From NCBI RefSeq assembly GCF_900156495.1, contig NZ_FTNT01000008.1, forward strand, positions 178,740 through 242,739: DNA of 64,000 nucleotides, read 5' to 3'. Under the pieces are notes generated by a model. It searched no databases. It was not told the DNA's origin and saw nothing but the letters and a program-made list of their open reading frames with translations. Below are positions 33,051 to 41,895 of the stretch, piece after piece. Source of the stretch: Williamsia sterculiae (GTDB taxonomy: Bacteria; Actinomycetota; Actinomycetes; Mycobacteriales; Mycobacteriaceae). The stretch's first letter is position 1; each line of letters starts with the position of its first letter. The position numbers and the translations under genes are program-made.

Positions 33051-35129
33051 TCAGGCGGGTGCGTCGTGCTGATCGGTGCGGTGCGGTCCGCCCTCGACGC
33101 CGGTGACATCCGCCGGCCGGGACGGCTCCTGACGGCCGGACAGCCGCGCCAGCATGGCGTTGTAACGTGCCAGGTCGGAGTCGTCGTCGCGAGACGCCCG
33201 GCGGTCGAACTGTCGCGCCTGCCGCCGATCCTGACGTGTCCACTGGACCAGTAACGCGAGCAGCACCACCACCAGGGGGACCTCCCCTGCCGCCCATGCG
33301 ATCCCCCCGCCGGTGCGCTGATCGGAGAGCAGGTCGATCGACCACGGCAGATGCAGGGTGCGGTAGTACCCGTCGGCGATCACCGTGGACATGCTCATCA
33401 GGGTCACACCGAAGAACGCGTGGAACGGGAGCGAGCCGAACACCATGGCGACCTTGACCACAGGTGCCACCTTCCGCGGCGCCGGGTCGATCCCGATCAC
33501 CACCCAGTAGAAGAGGTAGCCGGTCACCAGGAAATGCAGGTTCATCGCCAGGTGCGCGGCGTGGTACGTCACCACACCGCCGAAGACGCCGCCGAGGTAG
33601 AGCACGTAGAAACTGCCCACGAACAGGGCCGACGCAACCAGCGGGTGGGTGAGGAATCGTGCGACGGGACTGTGCACCGCGGCGACGATCCACTCCCGCG
33701 GCCCCGGCGGACCGTCACGTCCCGCCGCGGGCAGGGCGCGCAGGGCCAGCGTGATCGGCGCGCCCAGGACAAGCAGGATCGGCACCATCATCGACAGCAA
33801 CATGTGCGCGATCATGTGCATGCTGAACATCGCCGGCGCGTAGCGCCCGAGCCCCGACGAGGTGGCCGTCAGCAGCAGCAGACAACCCAGGAGGAAGGCC
33901 ACCGTACGACCCAGCGGCCAGTGGTCGCCGCGACGCCGCAGGCGTAGCACCCCCCGCAGATAGACCGCCGCGAGGAGCACGGCCGCGGTCCCGTAGATGA
34001 GGTCGAATCGCCAGTCCCCGACCAGCCGTGACAACGTCGGCGGGTGGTCGATCCGGTAGCCGAGTTCCACCTCCGGCACCGACAGCTCCGCACCGCCGGT
34101 GGTCGGCGGCGGAGGTGTACGCGACAGCCCGACGGCCAGCCCGAAGGTCGCGGCGAACACCACCACCTCCACCGTCGCGAAACGGATGAAGGGTGCGACG
34201 TCGGACGCATCGCGCGTCAGCGCGGTCACCGACGTTCGCCGGTGGACGGCGCCCAGTCCACCCAGCACCGCCAGCGCGAGCACCTTGAGAAGCACCAACC
34301 GGCCGTAGGTGGTGGTGAACAGCTGATCGAGGTGGACACGGACCAGGGCGTTGACGACGCCGCTGAGGCCGACCACGGCGATGCACCAGAACGCCACGCG
34401 CGAGAACCGGCGCACCGCAAGCGCTGTGTCCACCTGCCGCGTCCGCCCGTACAGCAGCACGACGATCAGTCCACCCATCCACACCGAGGCCGCGACCACG
34501 TGCAGGATCAGGCTGTTGGTGGCGAGGTCGTGGTTCCCGCCCGCCGACGAGTGACCGGCCAACGCCAGCGGGAACAGGCTGAGAACACCCGCGCCGAGCA
34601 CCGGGACGGTCCACCCCCAGTGCAGGGTCATCCTCGCCATCACCGCCGCGACCAACGCGAAGGTGGCCGTCCACAACCACGAACGCGCGTCCGCGACCTG
34701 CGACAGCGCATCGCCCCACTTCGCCGGGCTCAGGCTGTCGGACAACGGCTGACCGGACACCTGCGACAGCGACAGCGGGATCAACAACACCGCACACACC
34801 GCCCAGGCGACCGCCGCGGACGCGGCCAACCGGATGGCCCGATATCCCCCCACGTCCAGTGTGCCGTCGGACTGCGGCGGGGTGAAGAAGGCGGCAAAGG
34901 CGGCGGCGCCGATGGTGATGGCGGCGGCGACCTCACCGAGCGTCTGCAATGCGGGCAGGCCGTAGGTGGTCACCGCGCCCGGATCGGGGATGCCGGTCAG
35001 CTGCAGCGCGTCGGCGGCCGACGCCATGGTGACGAGGACCGCGACGATGGCCGAGGTCCACGCCACAACCCAGACGATGGCACCCGATGCCGCCGAACCC
35101 GCACGGCGGGCCTCGGACAGTTGGGTCAT
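33051..35129 (-). CDS. CopD-CtaG fusion membrane protein
   Basis: A 692-aa polytopic protein joining a copper-resistance D domain (first half, e.g. LILHVVAASVWMGGLIVVLLYGR) and a caa3-type CtaG domain (second half, e.g. MFSMHMIAHMLLSMMVPILLVLGAP). I estimate 15 or more membrane segments. The conserved histidines in HVVAASVW and MHMIAHM fit copper binding. The domains suggest copper import and delivery to cytochrome oxidase. The ~50-residue C-terminal tail is hydrophilic and Arg/Asp-rich. Confidence 0.88.
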   Translation of the reverse strand: MTQLSEARRAGSAASGAIVWVVAWTSAIVAVLVTMASAADALQLTGIPDPGAVTTYGLPALQTLGEVAAAITIGAAAFAAFFTPPQSDGTLDVGGYRAIRLAASAAVAWAVCAVLLIPLSLSQVSGQPLSDSLSPAKWGDALSQVADARSWLWTATFALVAAVMARMTLHWGWTVPVLGAGVLSLFPLALAGHSSAGGNHDLATNSLILHVVAASVWMGGLIVVLLYGRTRQVDTALAVRRFSRVAFWCIAVVGLSGVVNALVRVHLDQLFTTTYGRLVLLKVLALAVLGGLGAVHRRTSVTALTRDASDVAPFIRFATVEVVVFAATFGLAVGLSRTPPPPTTGGAELSVPEVELGYRIDHPPTLSRLVGDWRFDLIYGTAAVLLAAVYLRGVLRLRRRGDHWPLGRTVAFLLGCLLLLTATSSGLGRYAPAMFSMHMIAHMLLSMMVPILLVLGAPITLALRALPAAGRDGPPGPREWIVAAVHSPVARFLTHPLVASALFVGSFYVLYLGGVFGGVVTYHAAHLAMNLHFLVTGYLFYWVVIGIDPAPRKVAPVVKVAMVFGSLPFHAFFGVTLMSMSTVIADGYYRTLHLPWSIDLLSDQRTGGGIAWAAGEVPLVVVLLALLVQWTRQDRRQARQFDRRASRDDDSDLARYNAMLARLSGRQEPSRPADVTGVEGGPHRTDQHDAPA

Positions 35130-35136
35130 GGCTCCA

Positions 35137-35142
35137 ACTCTA
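35137..35142 (-). promoter_or_regulatory. -10 box for possibly leaderless copD-ctaG
   Basis: TAGAGT on the minus strand with 7 bases to the ATG at 35129. A GGAG close to the ATG is a weak alternative ribosome site. Confidence 0.35.
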
Positions 35143-35184
35143 GGCCGGGTCCGACGGCGCTCCGTCCACCCCGGACGTTCTCGG

Positions 35185-35258
35185 TGCCCCCGGCAGGACT
35201 CGAACCTGCGACCACAAGATTAGAAGTCATGTGCTCTATCCAACTGAGCTACGGAGGC
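35185..35258 (-). tRNA. tRNA-Arg (anticodon TCT)
   Basis: Minus-strand cloverleaf: acceptor GCCTCCG / CGGGGGC, D-arm TAGCTCAGTTGGATAGAGCA, anticodon loop CTTCTAA (TCT), T-arm GCAGGTTCGAGTCCTGC. CCA is not encoded. It lies 55 bp from the copD-ctaG start. Confidence 0.95.
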
Positions 35259-35424
35259 CCGCCGGGGTGGTCCGAACCACCCGATCGACGGTGGTGAGTA
35301 TATCGACCGGCCCACGGCGACTCCGCCGACATCGACCGTCGAGGCCCGCCAGACCTTGCCAGGAACGGACATGACAGTCATTCTGTGATGTAGGACACGC
35401 CAGTGTCGTACGCGAGGTGCCTCA

Positions 35425-35820
35425 ATGAAGCTGTGGATTCACGACCACCGGATCGCGGTGGTGTCCTTCACCGAAGGATTGACCTTCTTCACCCGCGATC
35501 GCATCGAGTTGGTCATCCGGACACGGTGTGTGCTGAGCACGCCCGCCGGCGACGACGGCACGGTCGACACGTTCCCCATCTCACCCGCCCACGTCATCGA
35601 CCAGCAGCGTCCGTTGTTCACCATGCCCGGCAGTCTGTGCGACGACGCCGATGTCGACGATCGCGGCGACCTTCGGCTGCGATTCTCCGACGGGTCGTCG
35701 ATCGAGGTGATCGCGCGATCGGTGCCCTCGTGGGAGATCTTCTCGCGCAATCACGGCTACGCGGTCTGCGAACGAGCGGGCCAGGTGCGGGTGGTGGAGC
35801 ACCATCGGGTGGGTGCCTGA
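35425..35820 (+). CDS. Conserved hypothetical protein
   Basis: A 131-aa protein I do not recognise firmly. Beta-rich segments MKLWIHDHRIAVVSFTEG, LTFFTRDRIELVIRT, LRLRFSDGSSIEVIARS and YEAWE-like SVPSWEIFSRNHGYAVCERAGQVRVVE resemble small actinobacterial DUF6188-type proteins. No membrane segment. It lies 77 bp upstream of padR on the same strand but padR has its own operator and promoter. Confidence 0.55.
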   Translation: MKLWIHDHRIAVVSFTEGLTFFTRDRIELVIRTRCVLSTPAGDDGTVDTFPISPAHVIDQQRPLFTMPGSLCDDADVDDRGDLRLRFSDGSSIEVIARSVPSWEIFSRNHGYAVCERAGQVRVVEHHRVGA

Positions 35821-35852
35821 GCGCCGCCGCCCCGTCTCACGGTCAAGCCATA

Positions 35853-35866
35853 TGCAACTTGTTGCA
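35853..35866 (+). promoter_or_regulatory. PadR operator overlapping the padR -35 region
   Basis: TGCAAC-TT-GTTGCA is a perfect 6-bp inverted repeat, the form of PadR-family operators. It lies 32-45 bp before the padR ATG and overlaps TTGCAC (35862-35867), the candidate -35. Confidence 0.65.
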
Positions 35867-35885
35867 CACCACCATGGTGCACAGC

Positions 35886-35891
35886 TATCGT
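35886..35891 (+). promoter_or_regulatory. -10 box for leaderless padR
   Basis: TATCGT followed by 6 bases and the ATG at 35898; 18 bp from the -35-like TTGCAC. Confidence 0.5.
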
Positions 35892-35897
35892 GCGCAT

Positions 35898-36518
35898 ATG
35901 GCACTCGACCACGCGATCATGGCGTCGTTGGCCGAACGGCCCGGGACCGGGTACGAGATCGGTAGACAGTTCGAGCGTTCCATCGGACACTTCTGGTCGG
36001 CCACGCACCAGCAGATCTACCGGACGCTCAAGAAGCTGCACGTCGACGGGCTCGTCGAGTTCACCTCAGTCGTCCAGGACGGTCGCCCGGACAAGAAGGT
36101 CTACACGCTCTCCGATGCCGGGCGTGACTCGTTGCGGCGTTGGATTGCCGAACCGACGCCGCTGGCTCCCCTGCGCGACGACATCAGCGTGAAGATCCGC
36201 GCCGCCGAGCACGGCGACGTCCCGGGCCTCCTCGCCCAGCTCCGCGAACACCGGAGTCTGCACGTGATCCGGCTACGTACCTACCGCGAGTTCGCCCGCC
36301 ACGATTACCCCGATCCGGATGCTCTGACCGGACGCCGGCTGCATCAGTACCTGGTACTGCGCGGCGGCATCCGTATGGAAGAGGGACTCCTGGATTGGTG
36401 CGACGAGGTGATCGAGGGTCTCCAGCGAGAGCTGAGCACCCCACCCGATCATCCATCAGCCCCGTCGAACGACGACAACACGCCCAGCCCGGCGTCTGCA
36501 GGAAGGCCCACATCGTGA
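35898..36518 (+). CDS. PadR-family transcriptional regulator
   Basis: A 206-aa regulator: winged helix in MALDHAIMASLAERPGTGYEIGRQF and HFWSATHQQIYRTLKKLHVDGLVE, then the C-terminal dimerisation helices of the Vir (long) subfamily (RRLHQYLVLRGGIRMEEGLLDWCDEV). The start at 35898 is supported by a leaderless-type -10; an upstream ATG at 35874 lies inside the promoter. It overlaps the fadH start codon by GTGA, so the two are translationally coupled and PadR probably controls both through the operator at 35853. Confidence 0.9.
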   Translation: MALDHAIMASLAERPGTGYEIGRQFERSIGHFWSATHQQIYRTLKKLHVDGLVEFTSVVQDGRPDKKVYTLSDAGRDSLRRWIAEPTPLAPLRDDISVKIRAAEHGDVPGLLAQLREHRSLHVIRLRTYREFARHDYPDPDALTGRRLHQYLVLRGGIRMEEGLLDWCDEVIEGLQRELSTPPDHPSAPSNDDNTPSPASAGRPTS

Positions 36519-38545
36519 GCGAACACTATCCGAAACTGTTCCGGCCGTTGACCATCGGCGGCACGACCCTCGCCAACCGGATCGTCATGGGTTCCATGCA
36601 CACCGGCCTCGAGGACCGCTTGTGGGACACCCCCAAGCTGGCCGCGTACTACGCCGAACGCGCGCGTGGCGGAGTGGGCCTCATCATCACCGGCGGAGTC
36701 GCACCCACCCGAACCGGCTTGCTGCTACCGTTCGCGGGCAAGCTCACCAACGGTATCGACGTACGACGGCACAAGGTGCTCACCGACGCCGTCCACCGCG
36801 AGGGCGGAAAGATCGCGATGCAGGTGATCCATTCGGGCCGTTACGGTTACACTCCGTTCAAGGTAGCGCCCGGTTGGGAGAAGTCACCGATCCACCCGTT
36901 CCAACCGATCAAGATGAACGACTTCATGATCCGACACGTCATCCGATCATTCGGTCGTGCCGCGAAACTCGCCCGCAAGGCCGGTTACGACGGGATCGAG
37001 ATCATGGGTGGCGAGGGCTACCTGATCAACGAATTCCTCTGCCCACGAACCAACAATCGCAACGACGCGTGGGGCGGCGACACCGATCGCCGACAACGCA
37101 TCGTCGTCGAGATCGTCCGCGAGATCCGCGAACAGGTGCCCCGCGACTACATGGTCATCATGCGTCAGTCCATCGCCGACTTCGTCGAAGGTGGCCAGAC
37201 CTGGGACGAGATCGCCCGATTGGCAGCGAAACTCGAAGAGGCGGGCATCGACGCGATCAACACCGACATCGGTTGGCACGAGGCCAAGATCCCCACCATC
37301 GTCACCTCGGTGCCGCGCGCGGCCTTCGTCGGTTTCACCGAACGCCTGCGCGACGAGGTGTCCATCCCGTTGATCGCGTCCAACCGCATCAACACCCCCG
37401 AGGTCGCCGAAGAGATCCTGGAACGCGGCCGCGTCGACGCCGTCTCGATGGCCCGACCCCTGCTGGCCGATCCGGAGTTCGCGAACAAGGCCAGAGGCGG
37501 ACGCGCCGACGAGATCAACACCTGCATCGGCTGCAACCAGGCCTGCCTCGACCACGCCTTCGTCGGCAAGAAGGTGTCGTGCCTGCTCAATCCGCGCGCC
37601 GGCCGCGAGACCGTGCTGACCCTCGGGGCCACCCGCCTCGCCAAACACGTCGCGGTCATCGGGGCCGGACCGGCGGGGCTCTCCGCCGCGGTGTCCGCGG
37701 CCCAGCGTGGCCACCGCGTGGAGTTGTTCGAGGCGGGCGACGCGATCGGTGGACAGTTCGCCATCGCCGCGCGGATCCCGGGTAAGGAGGAGTTCAGCGA
37801 GAGCATCAGGTACTTCACCCGTCAGCTCGAGATCAACTCGGTCACCGTGCATCTCGGTTGCAGGGTCGGTGGCGACGAGATCGTCTCCCGCAATTTCGAC
37901 GAGGTCATCGTGGCGACAGGTGTGGTCCCCCGCACCCCGGAGATCTCCGGCATCGACCACCCGTCGGTGATGTCGTACGCCGAGGCCGTACTGGGTCACC
38001 GAGAGATCGGGGACAAGGTCGCCGTCATCGGCGCCGGGGGTATCGGCTTCGACATCACCGAGTTCCTCACCGTCGACGACTCCCCCACCCTGCACATCAA
38101 GGAGTGGGAACAGGAGTGGGGCGTCACCGACGACCTCTCGGTCCGCGGCTTCCTCACCAAGCCTCGGCCGACGCCACCCGCGCGCCAGGTCTACCTGGTG
38201 CAGCGCAAATCCGGCGGGCAGGGTCGCTCGTTGGGCAAGACGTCCGGCTGGGTCCATCGCGCCACGGTCAAGATGAAGGGCGTGGAGCAGATCTCCGGCG
38301 CCATCTACGACCGCATCGACGACGCCGGCCTACACCTGCGCTTCGACGACGACCGCGCTCCGCGGGTGCTCGAGGTGGACAACATCGTGGTGTGTGCGGG
38401 ACAGGAATCCGTGCGCGACCTGGTGGATCCGCTGACCCTGGCCGGTATCACCACCCACGTGATCGGCGGTGCCGACGTGGCCGCCGAACTCGACGCCAAG
38501 CGGGCGATACGGCAGGGCACCGAGGTGGCCGCGCGCATTCAGTGA
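36515..38545 (+). CDS. fadH: NADPH-dependent 2,4-dienoyl-CoA reductase-type iron-sulfur flavoenzyme
   Basis: A 676-aa old-yellow-enzyme family protein. N-terminal TIM barrel with FMN (LFRPLTIGGTTLANRIVMG), then a 4Fe-4S cluster with Cys337, Cys340, Cys344 and Cys356, the exact CX2CX3CX11C spacing of E. coli FadH. An FAD/NADPH module follows (VIGAGPAGLSAAVSAAQRGH, VIGAGGIGFDITEF). It should reduce unsaturated acyl-CoA intermediates in beta-oxidation, though related enzymes act on enones and other substrates. GTG start with AGGAAGG about 8 bases upstream; 4-nt overlap with padR. The frame upstream of 36515 is a padR shadow. Confidence 0.9.
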   Translation: MSEHYPKLFRPLTIGGTTLANRIVMGSMHTGLEDRLWDTPKLAAYYAERARGGVGLIITGGVAPTRTGLLLPFAGKLTNGIDVRRHKVLTDAVHREGGKIAMQVIHSGRYGYTPFKVAPGWEKSPIHPFQPIKMNDFMIRHVIRSFGRAAKLARKAGYDGIEIMGGEGYLINEFLCPRTNNRNDAWGGDTDRRQRIVVEIVREIREQVPRDYMVIMRQSIADFVEGGQTWDEIARLAAKLEEAGIDAINTDIGWHEAKIPTIVTSVPRAAFVGFTERLRDEVSIPLIASNRINTPEVAEEILERGRVDAVSMARPLLADPEFANKARGGRADEINTCIGCNQACLDHAFVGKKVSCLLNPRAGRETVLTLGATRLAKHVAVIGAGPAGLSAAVSAAQRGHRVELFEAGDAIGGQFAIAARIPGKEEFSESIRYFTRQLEINSVTVHLGCRVGGDEIVSRNFDEVIVATGVVPRTPEISGIDHPSVMSYAEAVLGHREIGDKVAVIGAGGIGFDITEFLTVDDSPTLHIKEWEQEWGVTDDLSVRGFLTKPRPTPPARQVYLVQRKSGGQGRSLGKTSGWVHRATVKMKGVEQISGAIYDRIDDAGLHLRFDDDRAPRVLEVDNIVVCAGQESVRDLVDPLTLAGITTHVIGGADVAAELDAKRAIRQGTEVAARIQ

Positions 38546-38576
38546 TCGGGACACGCCGGACGGACGGGGCGGTCGC

Positions 38577-38582
38577 TACCAT
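38577..38582 (+). promoter_or_regulatory. -10 box for leaderless cmrA
   Basis: TACCAT followed by 6 bases and the ATG at 38589. Confidence 0.45.
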
Positions 38583-38588
38583 CAGCCC

Positions 38589-39392
38589 ATGCCGGTACCC
38601 GCCCCGTCTCCGTCTGCCCGCGCCGTGGTCACGGGCGCCTCGTCCGGCATCGGTGCCGCCCTCGCCGACGAGTTGGCCCGGCGCGGCCACTCGTTGATCC
38701 TCGTCGCCCGTCGCGGCGACGTCCTGGAACAGACCGCGATCCGACTCGCCGAGGCGCACGGGGTGGTCGCCGAGGTGCGCGCGGTCGACCTGTCCGATCC
38801 GCGGTCGCTGCAGATCCTCTGCGCCGAACTCACCGACCGCAGGATCTCGATCCTGTGCAACAACGCCGGCATCGCGACCTTCGGCCCGGTGAGCGAACTC
38901 GACACCGAATACGAGGAGGCTCAGGTCCGGTTGAACTGCACCGCGGTGCACAGCCTCACCCTCGCGGTCCTGCCGCAGATGGTCGCCCGGCGGTCCGGTG
39001 GGATCCTGATGGTCGGGTCCGCGGCGGGGAACATGGCGATTCCCAACAACGCGACCTACGCCGCGACCAAGGCATTCGTGAACACCTTCTCGGAGTCACT
39101 GCGCGTCGAGGTCGCCGGGCAGGGCGTGCACGTGACATTGCTGGCGCCCGGTCCGGTGCGCACCGAGGAACCCGACCCTCAGGACGCCTCGGTGGTCGAC
39201 CGGATGGTGCCGGGATTCCTCTGGGACTCCAGCGAGGGTGTGGCCCGATTGAGCGTGAACGCGTTGCAGCGCAACAAGATGCGCGTCGTACCTGGGGCGC
39301 TGTCCAAAGCGATGTCCATCGCAGGCGGGTACACCCCCCGAGCGATCACCGCGCCCATCGTCGGCAGCTTCTACCGCAAACTCGGCGGCTGA
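38589..39392 (+). CDS. cmrA: Short-chain dehydrogenase, probable mycolate reductase
   Basis: A 267-aa SDR with the cofactor loop TGASSGIGAA (residues 15-24), NNAG at 91-94, and catalytic Ser144, Tyr157, Lys161. Its neighbours, the HerA-like ATPase gene and orn, are the same as those of M. tuberculosis Rv2509, the homologue of CmrA, which reduces the 3-oxo-mycolate made by Pks13 to mature mycolate. The assignment rests on this synteny and length; SDRs cannot be assigned by fold alone. It is expected to act at the inner membrane. The frame extends upstream into fadH, but the real ATG is at 38589 with a leaderless-type -10. Confidence 0.8.
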   Translation: MPVPAPSPSARAVVTGASSGIGAALADELARRGHSLILVARRGDVLEQTAIRLAEAHGVVAEVRAVDLSDPRSLQILCAELTDRRISILCNNAGIATFGPVSELDTEYEEAQVRLNCTAVHSLTLAVLPQMVARRSGGILMVGSAAGNMAIPNNATYAATKAFVNTFSESLRVEVAGQGVHVTLLAPGPVRTEEPDPQDASVVDRMVPGFLWDSSEGVARLSVNALQRNKMRVVPGALSKAMSIAGGYTPRAITAPIVGSFYRKLGG

Positions 39393-39413
39393 CTCGCGGG
39401 GATCCGCGCAGTC

Positions 39414-40982
39414 TCAGCGCCTCCGGCCGGTCCCGAACAGCGACCGGGTGATCTCGCGACCCAGTGCGCTACCCGCCGATCGCATGAAACTCTTCACCGC
39501 AGGATTGCTCAGCGCTTCGGAGAAAGCACTGGGCTCGTCCTCGGCCGCATCTTTCCCACCGGACCTGGCCACCGGCTCGTCGGTGTTCTGCGATTGCGGT
39601 TCCGGCGCCTGAAGTGTGGCGGTCAGTTTCTCGTACGCCGATTCGCGATCGATGGTCTGGCCATACTTCGCCCACAGCGGTGAACCCTGGGCGCCGGCGG
39701 TGATCGCATCGGCGCCGATCGGCCCCATCAACGATCGCGGCGGCCGCAACACCGTCCACGCCACGGGCGTGGGGGCACCGCGTTCGGAGAGAACGGTCAC
39801 GATGGCCTCACCGATCCCGAGCGCCGTCAGCGCCTCGGAGATGTCGTAGACCTTGGACACCGGGTAGGTCTTGACGGTCTGGGTCAGCGCCTTCTGGTCG
39901 TCGGGGGTGAACGCACGCAGCGCATGCTGCACCCGCGCGCCGAGCTGCGACAGCACCTCGTTGGGAATGTCGGTGGGCAGCTGCGAACAGAAGAACACAC
40001 CGACGCCCTTGGAGCGGATCAGCTTGACCGTCTGGACCACCTGGTCGACAAACGCCTTCGACGAGTCGTGGAACAGCAGATGCGCTTCGTCGAAGATGAA
40101 CACCAGCTTGGGTTTGTCGATGTCACCGGCCTCGGGCAGGTGTTGGAACAGGTCGGCGAGGATCCACATCAGGAATGTGGAGAAGAGCGCGGGACGGGCG
40201 GCCTCGGTGCCCAGTTCGAACAGGGTGATGATGCCGCGGCCGGACTCGTCGACACGAAGCAGGTCGGCGGGATCGATCTCCGGTTCGCCGAAGAAGGTGT
40301 CACCACCTTCGGCCTCGAGATTGCTCAACGCGCGCAGGATGACCCCGGCGGTCGCCGAGGAGACGCCGCCGATCGACTTCAGTTCCGCTTTGCCCTCGTC
40401 GCTGGTGAGGTGCGCGATCACCTCGCGGATGTCCTTCAGGTCGAGTAGCGCGAGTCCGTTGCTGTCGGCCCAGTGGAAGATGAGACCCAGTGTGGACTCC
40501 TGGGTCTCGTTGAGTCCGAGCACCTTGCTCAACAGGATCGGACCGAAGGAGGTGATGGTCGCGCGGATGGGCACCCCGACGCCCTTGGTGCCCAGTGACA
40601 CGAACTCGCACGGATACGCCGTGGGCTGCCAGTCGTCACCGGTCTCCTTGGCCCGTTTGGTGACCTTGTCGCCCGACTGTCCCGCGGCGCTGAGCCCGGA
40701 CAGGTCGCCCTTGACGTCGGCGAGAACCACCGGCACGCCGTTGGCCGAGAGCTGCTCGGCCATCAACTGCAACGTCTTGGTCTTGCCCGTTCCGGTGGCA
40801 CCGGCGACGAGACCGTGCCTGTTCATCATGGCCAGCGGGATCCGGACCGCGGACTGAGGGTCGGCGGTGCCGTCGACCAACACCGATCCCAGTTCCAGTG
40901 CTGTTCCCTCGAACCGGTATCCGTCGGCGATCTGCTGAGCCGGCGTCTTGCCCGCCGTGCCGCTTTCTGCGCCCTCGGTCAT
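39414..40982 (-). CDS. HerA-like ATPase (DUF853 family, Rv2510c)
   Basis: A 522-aa ATPase of the FtsK/HerA superfamily: GLVAGATGTGKTKTLQLMAE Walker A, LVFIFDEAHLLF Walker B, and sensor FFCSQLPTDIPNEVL. Domain matches DUF853, found next to orn in mycobacteria. Partner nuclease (NurA) is absent, so a helicase role in repair is not shown. The C-terminus is a charged, low-complexity tail ending GREITRSLFGTGRRR. Start at ATG 40982 (MTEGAESGTAGKTPAQQ) with AAAGGGG 7 bases upstream. Confidence 0.88.
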   Translation of the reverse strand: MTEGAESGTAGKTPAQQIADGYRFEGTALELGSVLVDGTADPQSAVRIPLAMMNRHGLVAGATGTGKTKTLQLMAEQLSANGVPVVLADVKGDLSGLSAAGQSGDKVTKRAKETGDDWQPTAYPCEFVSLGTKGVGVPIRATITSFGPILLSKVLGLNETQESTLGLIFHWADSNGLALLDLKDIREVIAHLTSDEGKAELKSIGGVSSATAGVILRALSNLEAEGGDTFFGEPEIDPADLLRVDESGRGIITLFELGTEAARPALFSTFLMWILADLFQHLPEAGDIDKPKLVFIFDEAHLLFHDSSKAFVDQVVQTVKLIRSKGVGVFFCSQLPTDIPNEVLSQLGARVQHALRAFTPDDQKALTQTVKTYPVSKVYDISEALTALGIGEAIVTVLSERGAPTPVAWTVLRPPRSLMGPIGADAITAGAQGSPLWAKYGQTIDRESAYEKLTATLQAPEPQSQNTDEPVARSGGKDAAEDEPSAFSEALSNPAVKSFMRSAGSALGREITRSLFGTGRRR

Positions 40983-41066
40983 CTGGCACCCCTTTCGTCG
41001 GTCGTTCGACGCCACCCCCCTGCGGTCAGCGCACCCGCACACCTTAGCGCCGCGGGGGTCGTTGGC

Positions 41067-41072
41067 TAAGGT
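41067..41072 (+). promoter_or_regulatory. -10 box for leaderless orn
   Basis: TAAGGT followed by 6 bases and the GTG at 41079. Confidence 0.45.
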
Positions 41073-41078
41073 TGAGCG

Positions 41079-41678
41079 GTGCAGGACAAATTGGTGTGGA
41101 TCGACTGCGAGATGACCGGGTTACGCCTCGATTCCGACAAGCTCATCGAGATCGCCGCGCTGGTCACCGACAGTGACCTCAACATCCTGGGCGACGGGGT
41201 GGACGTGGTCATCCACGCGACCGACGACGAGCTGGACGCCATGCCCGATGTCGTCACCAAGATGCATGCCGCGTCCGGACTGACCGACGAGGTCCGCGCG
41301 TCCGCCGTGACGGTGGCCGAGGCGGAGAAGTTGGTTCTCGACTACATTCGCGAGCACATCACCGCCAGCGGCGCGGCACCGCTGGCGGGCAACTCGATCG
41401 CCACCGACCGGGGCTTCATCGCGCGCGACATGCCCAAGCTGAACGCCTACCTGCACTACCGGATGATCGACGTGAGCTCGATCAAGGAATTGTGCCGTCG
41501 GTGGTATCCCAAGATTTATTACGGCCAGCCCGACAAGGGTCTCGCTCACCGAGCGCTGGCCGACATCCGCGAGTCGATCCGCGAGTTGCGGTACTACCGG
41601 CAGACCGCGTTCGTCGCACCACCCGGGCCGGATCCCGCGCAGATCGCCGACGTGGTCACCGACCTCGGGCCCGCGTGA
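41079..41678 (+). CDS. orn: Oligoribonuclease
   Basis: A 199-aa DEDDh 3'-5' exonuclease that degrades 2-5-nt RNAs, including pGpG from cyclic-di-GMP turnover. [14 protein letters not shown] carries the first Asp/Glu pair, [14 protein letters not shown] the next Asp, and [11 protein letters not shown] the HxxxxD pair. The GTG start is supported by the adjacent -10 box. tRNA-His follows 83 bp downstream, as in mycobacteria. Confidence 0.96.
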   Translation: MQDKLVWIDCEMTGLRLDSDKLIEIAALVTDSDLNILGDGVDVVIHATDDELDAMPDVVTKMHAASGLTDEVRASAVTVAEAEKLVLDYIREHITASGAAPLAGNSIATDRGFIARDMPKLNAYLHYRMIDVSSIKELCRRWYPKIYYGQPDKGLAHRALADIRESIRELRYYRQTAFVAPPGPDPAQIADVVTDLGPA

Positions 41679-41759
41679 CGCGCTGGTAGACGAACCGATT
41701 GGTGCTGCCGTATGGCGAACGGCTAGAGTATGACCCTGGCTTCGGACGACGAAGCCGAT

Positions 41760-41833
41760 GGTGGATGTAGTTCAGTTGGTAGAGCACCAGGTTGTGATCC
41801 TGGCTGTCGCGGGTTCGAGTCCCGTCATCCACC
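41760..41833 (+). tRNA. tRNA-His (anticodon GTG)
   Basis: Acceptor GTGGATG / CATCCAC plus the extra G(-1) at 41760 pairing with discriminator C at 41833, the tRNA-His hallmark. Anticodon stem CCAGG / CCTGG around TTGTGAT. CCA is not encoded. Confidence 0.96.
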
Positions 41834-41837
41834 CCGA

Positions 41838-41872
41838 GATGTGGTCCGGCTATCCAGTAGCCGGGCCACATC
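41838..41872. terminator. Terminator after tRNA-His
   Basis: A 15-bp stem, GATGTGGTCCGGCTA / TAGCCGGGCCACATC, has one G-U wobble and a 5-base loop, between tRNA-His and the convergent exported-protein gene. Confidence 0.75.
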
Positions 41873-41895
41873 GCTGTCTGCGGGTCGACGGCAGG

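Noticed and set aside
36140..36514. Extended N-terminus (125 aa) of the FadH frame
   Set aside because: It is the shadow of padR; the conserved protein starts at the GTG at 36515, next to a ribosome site.
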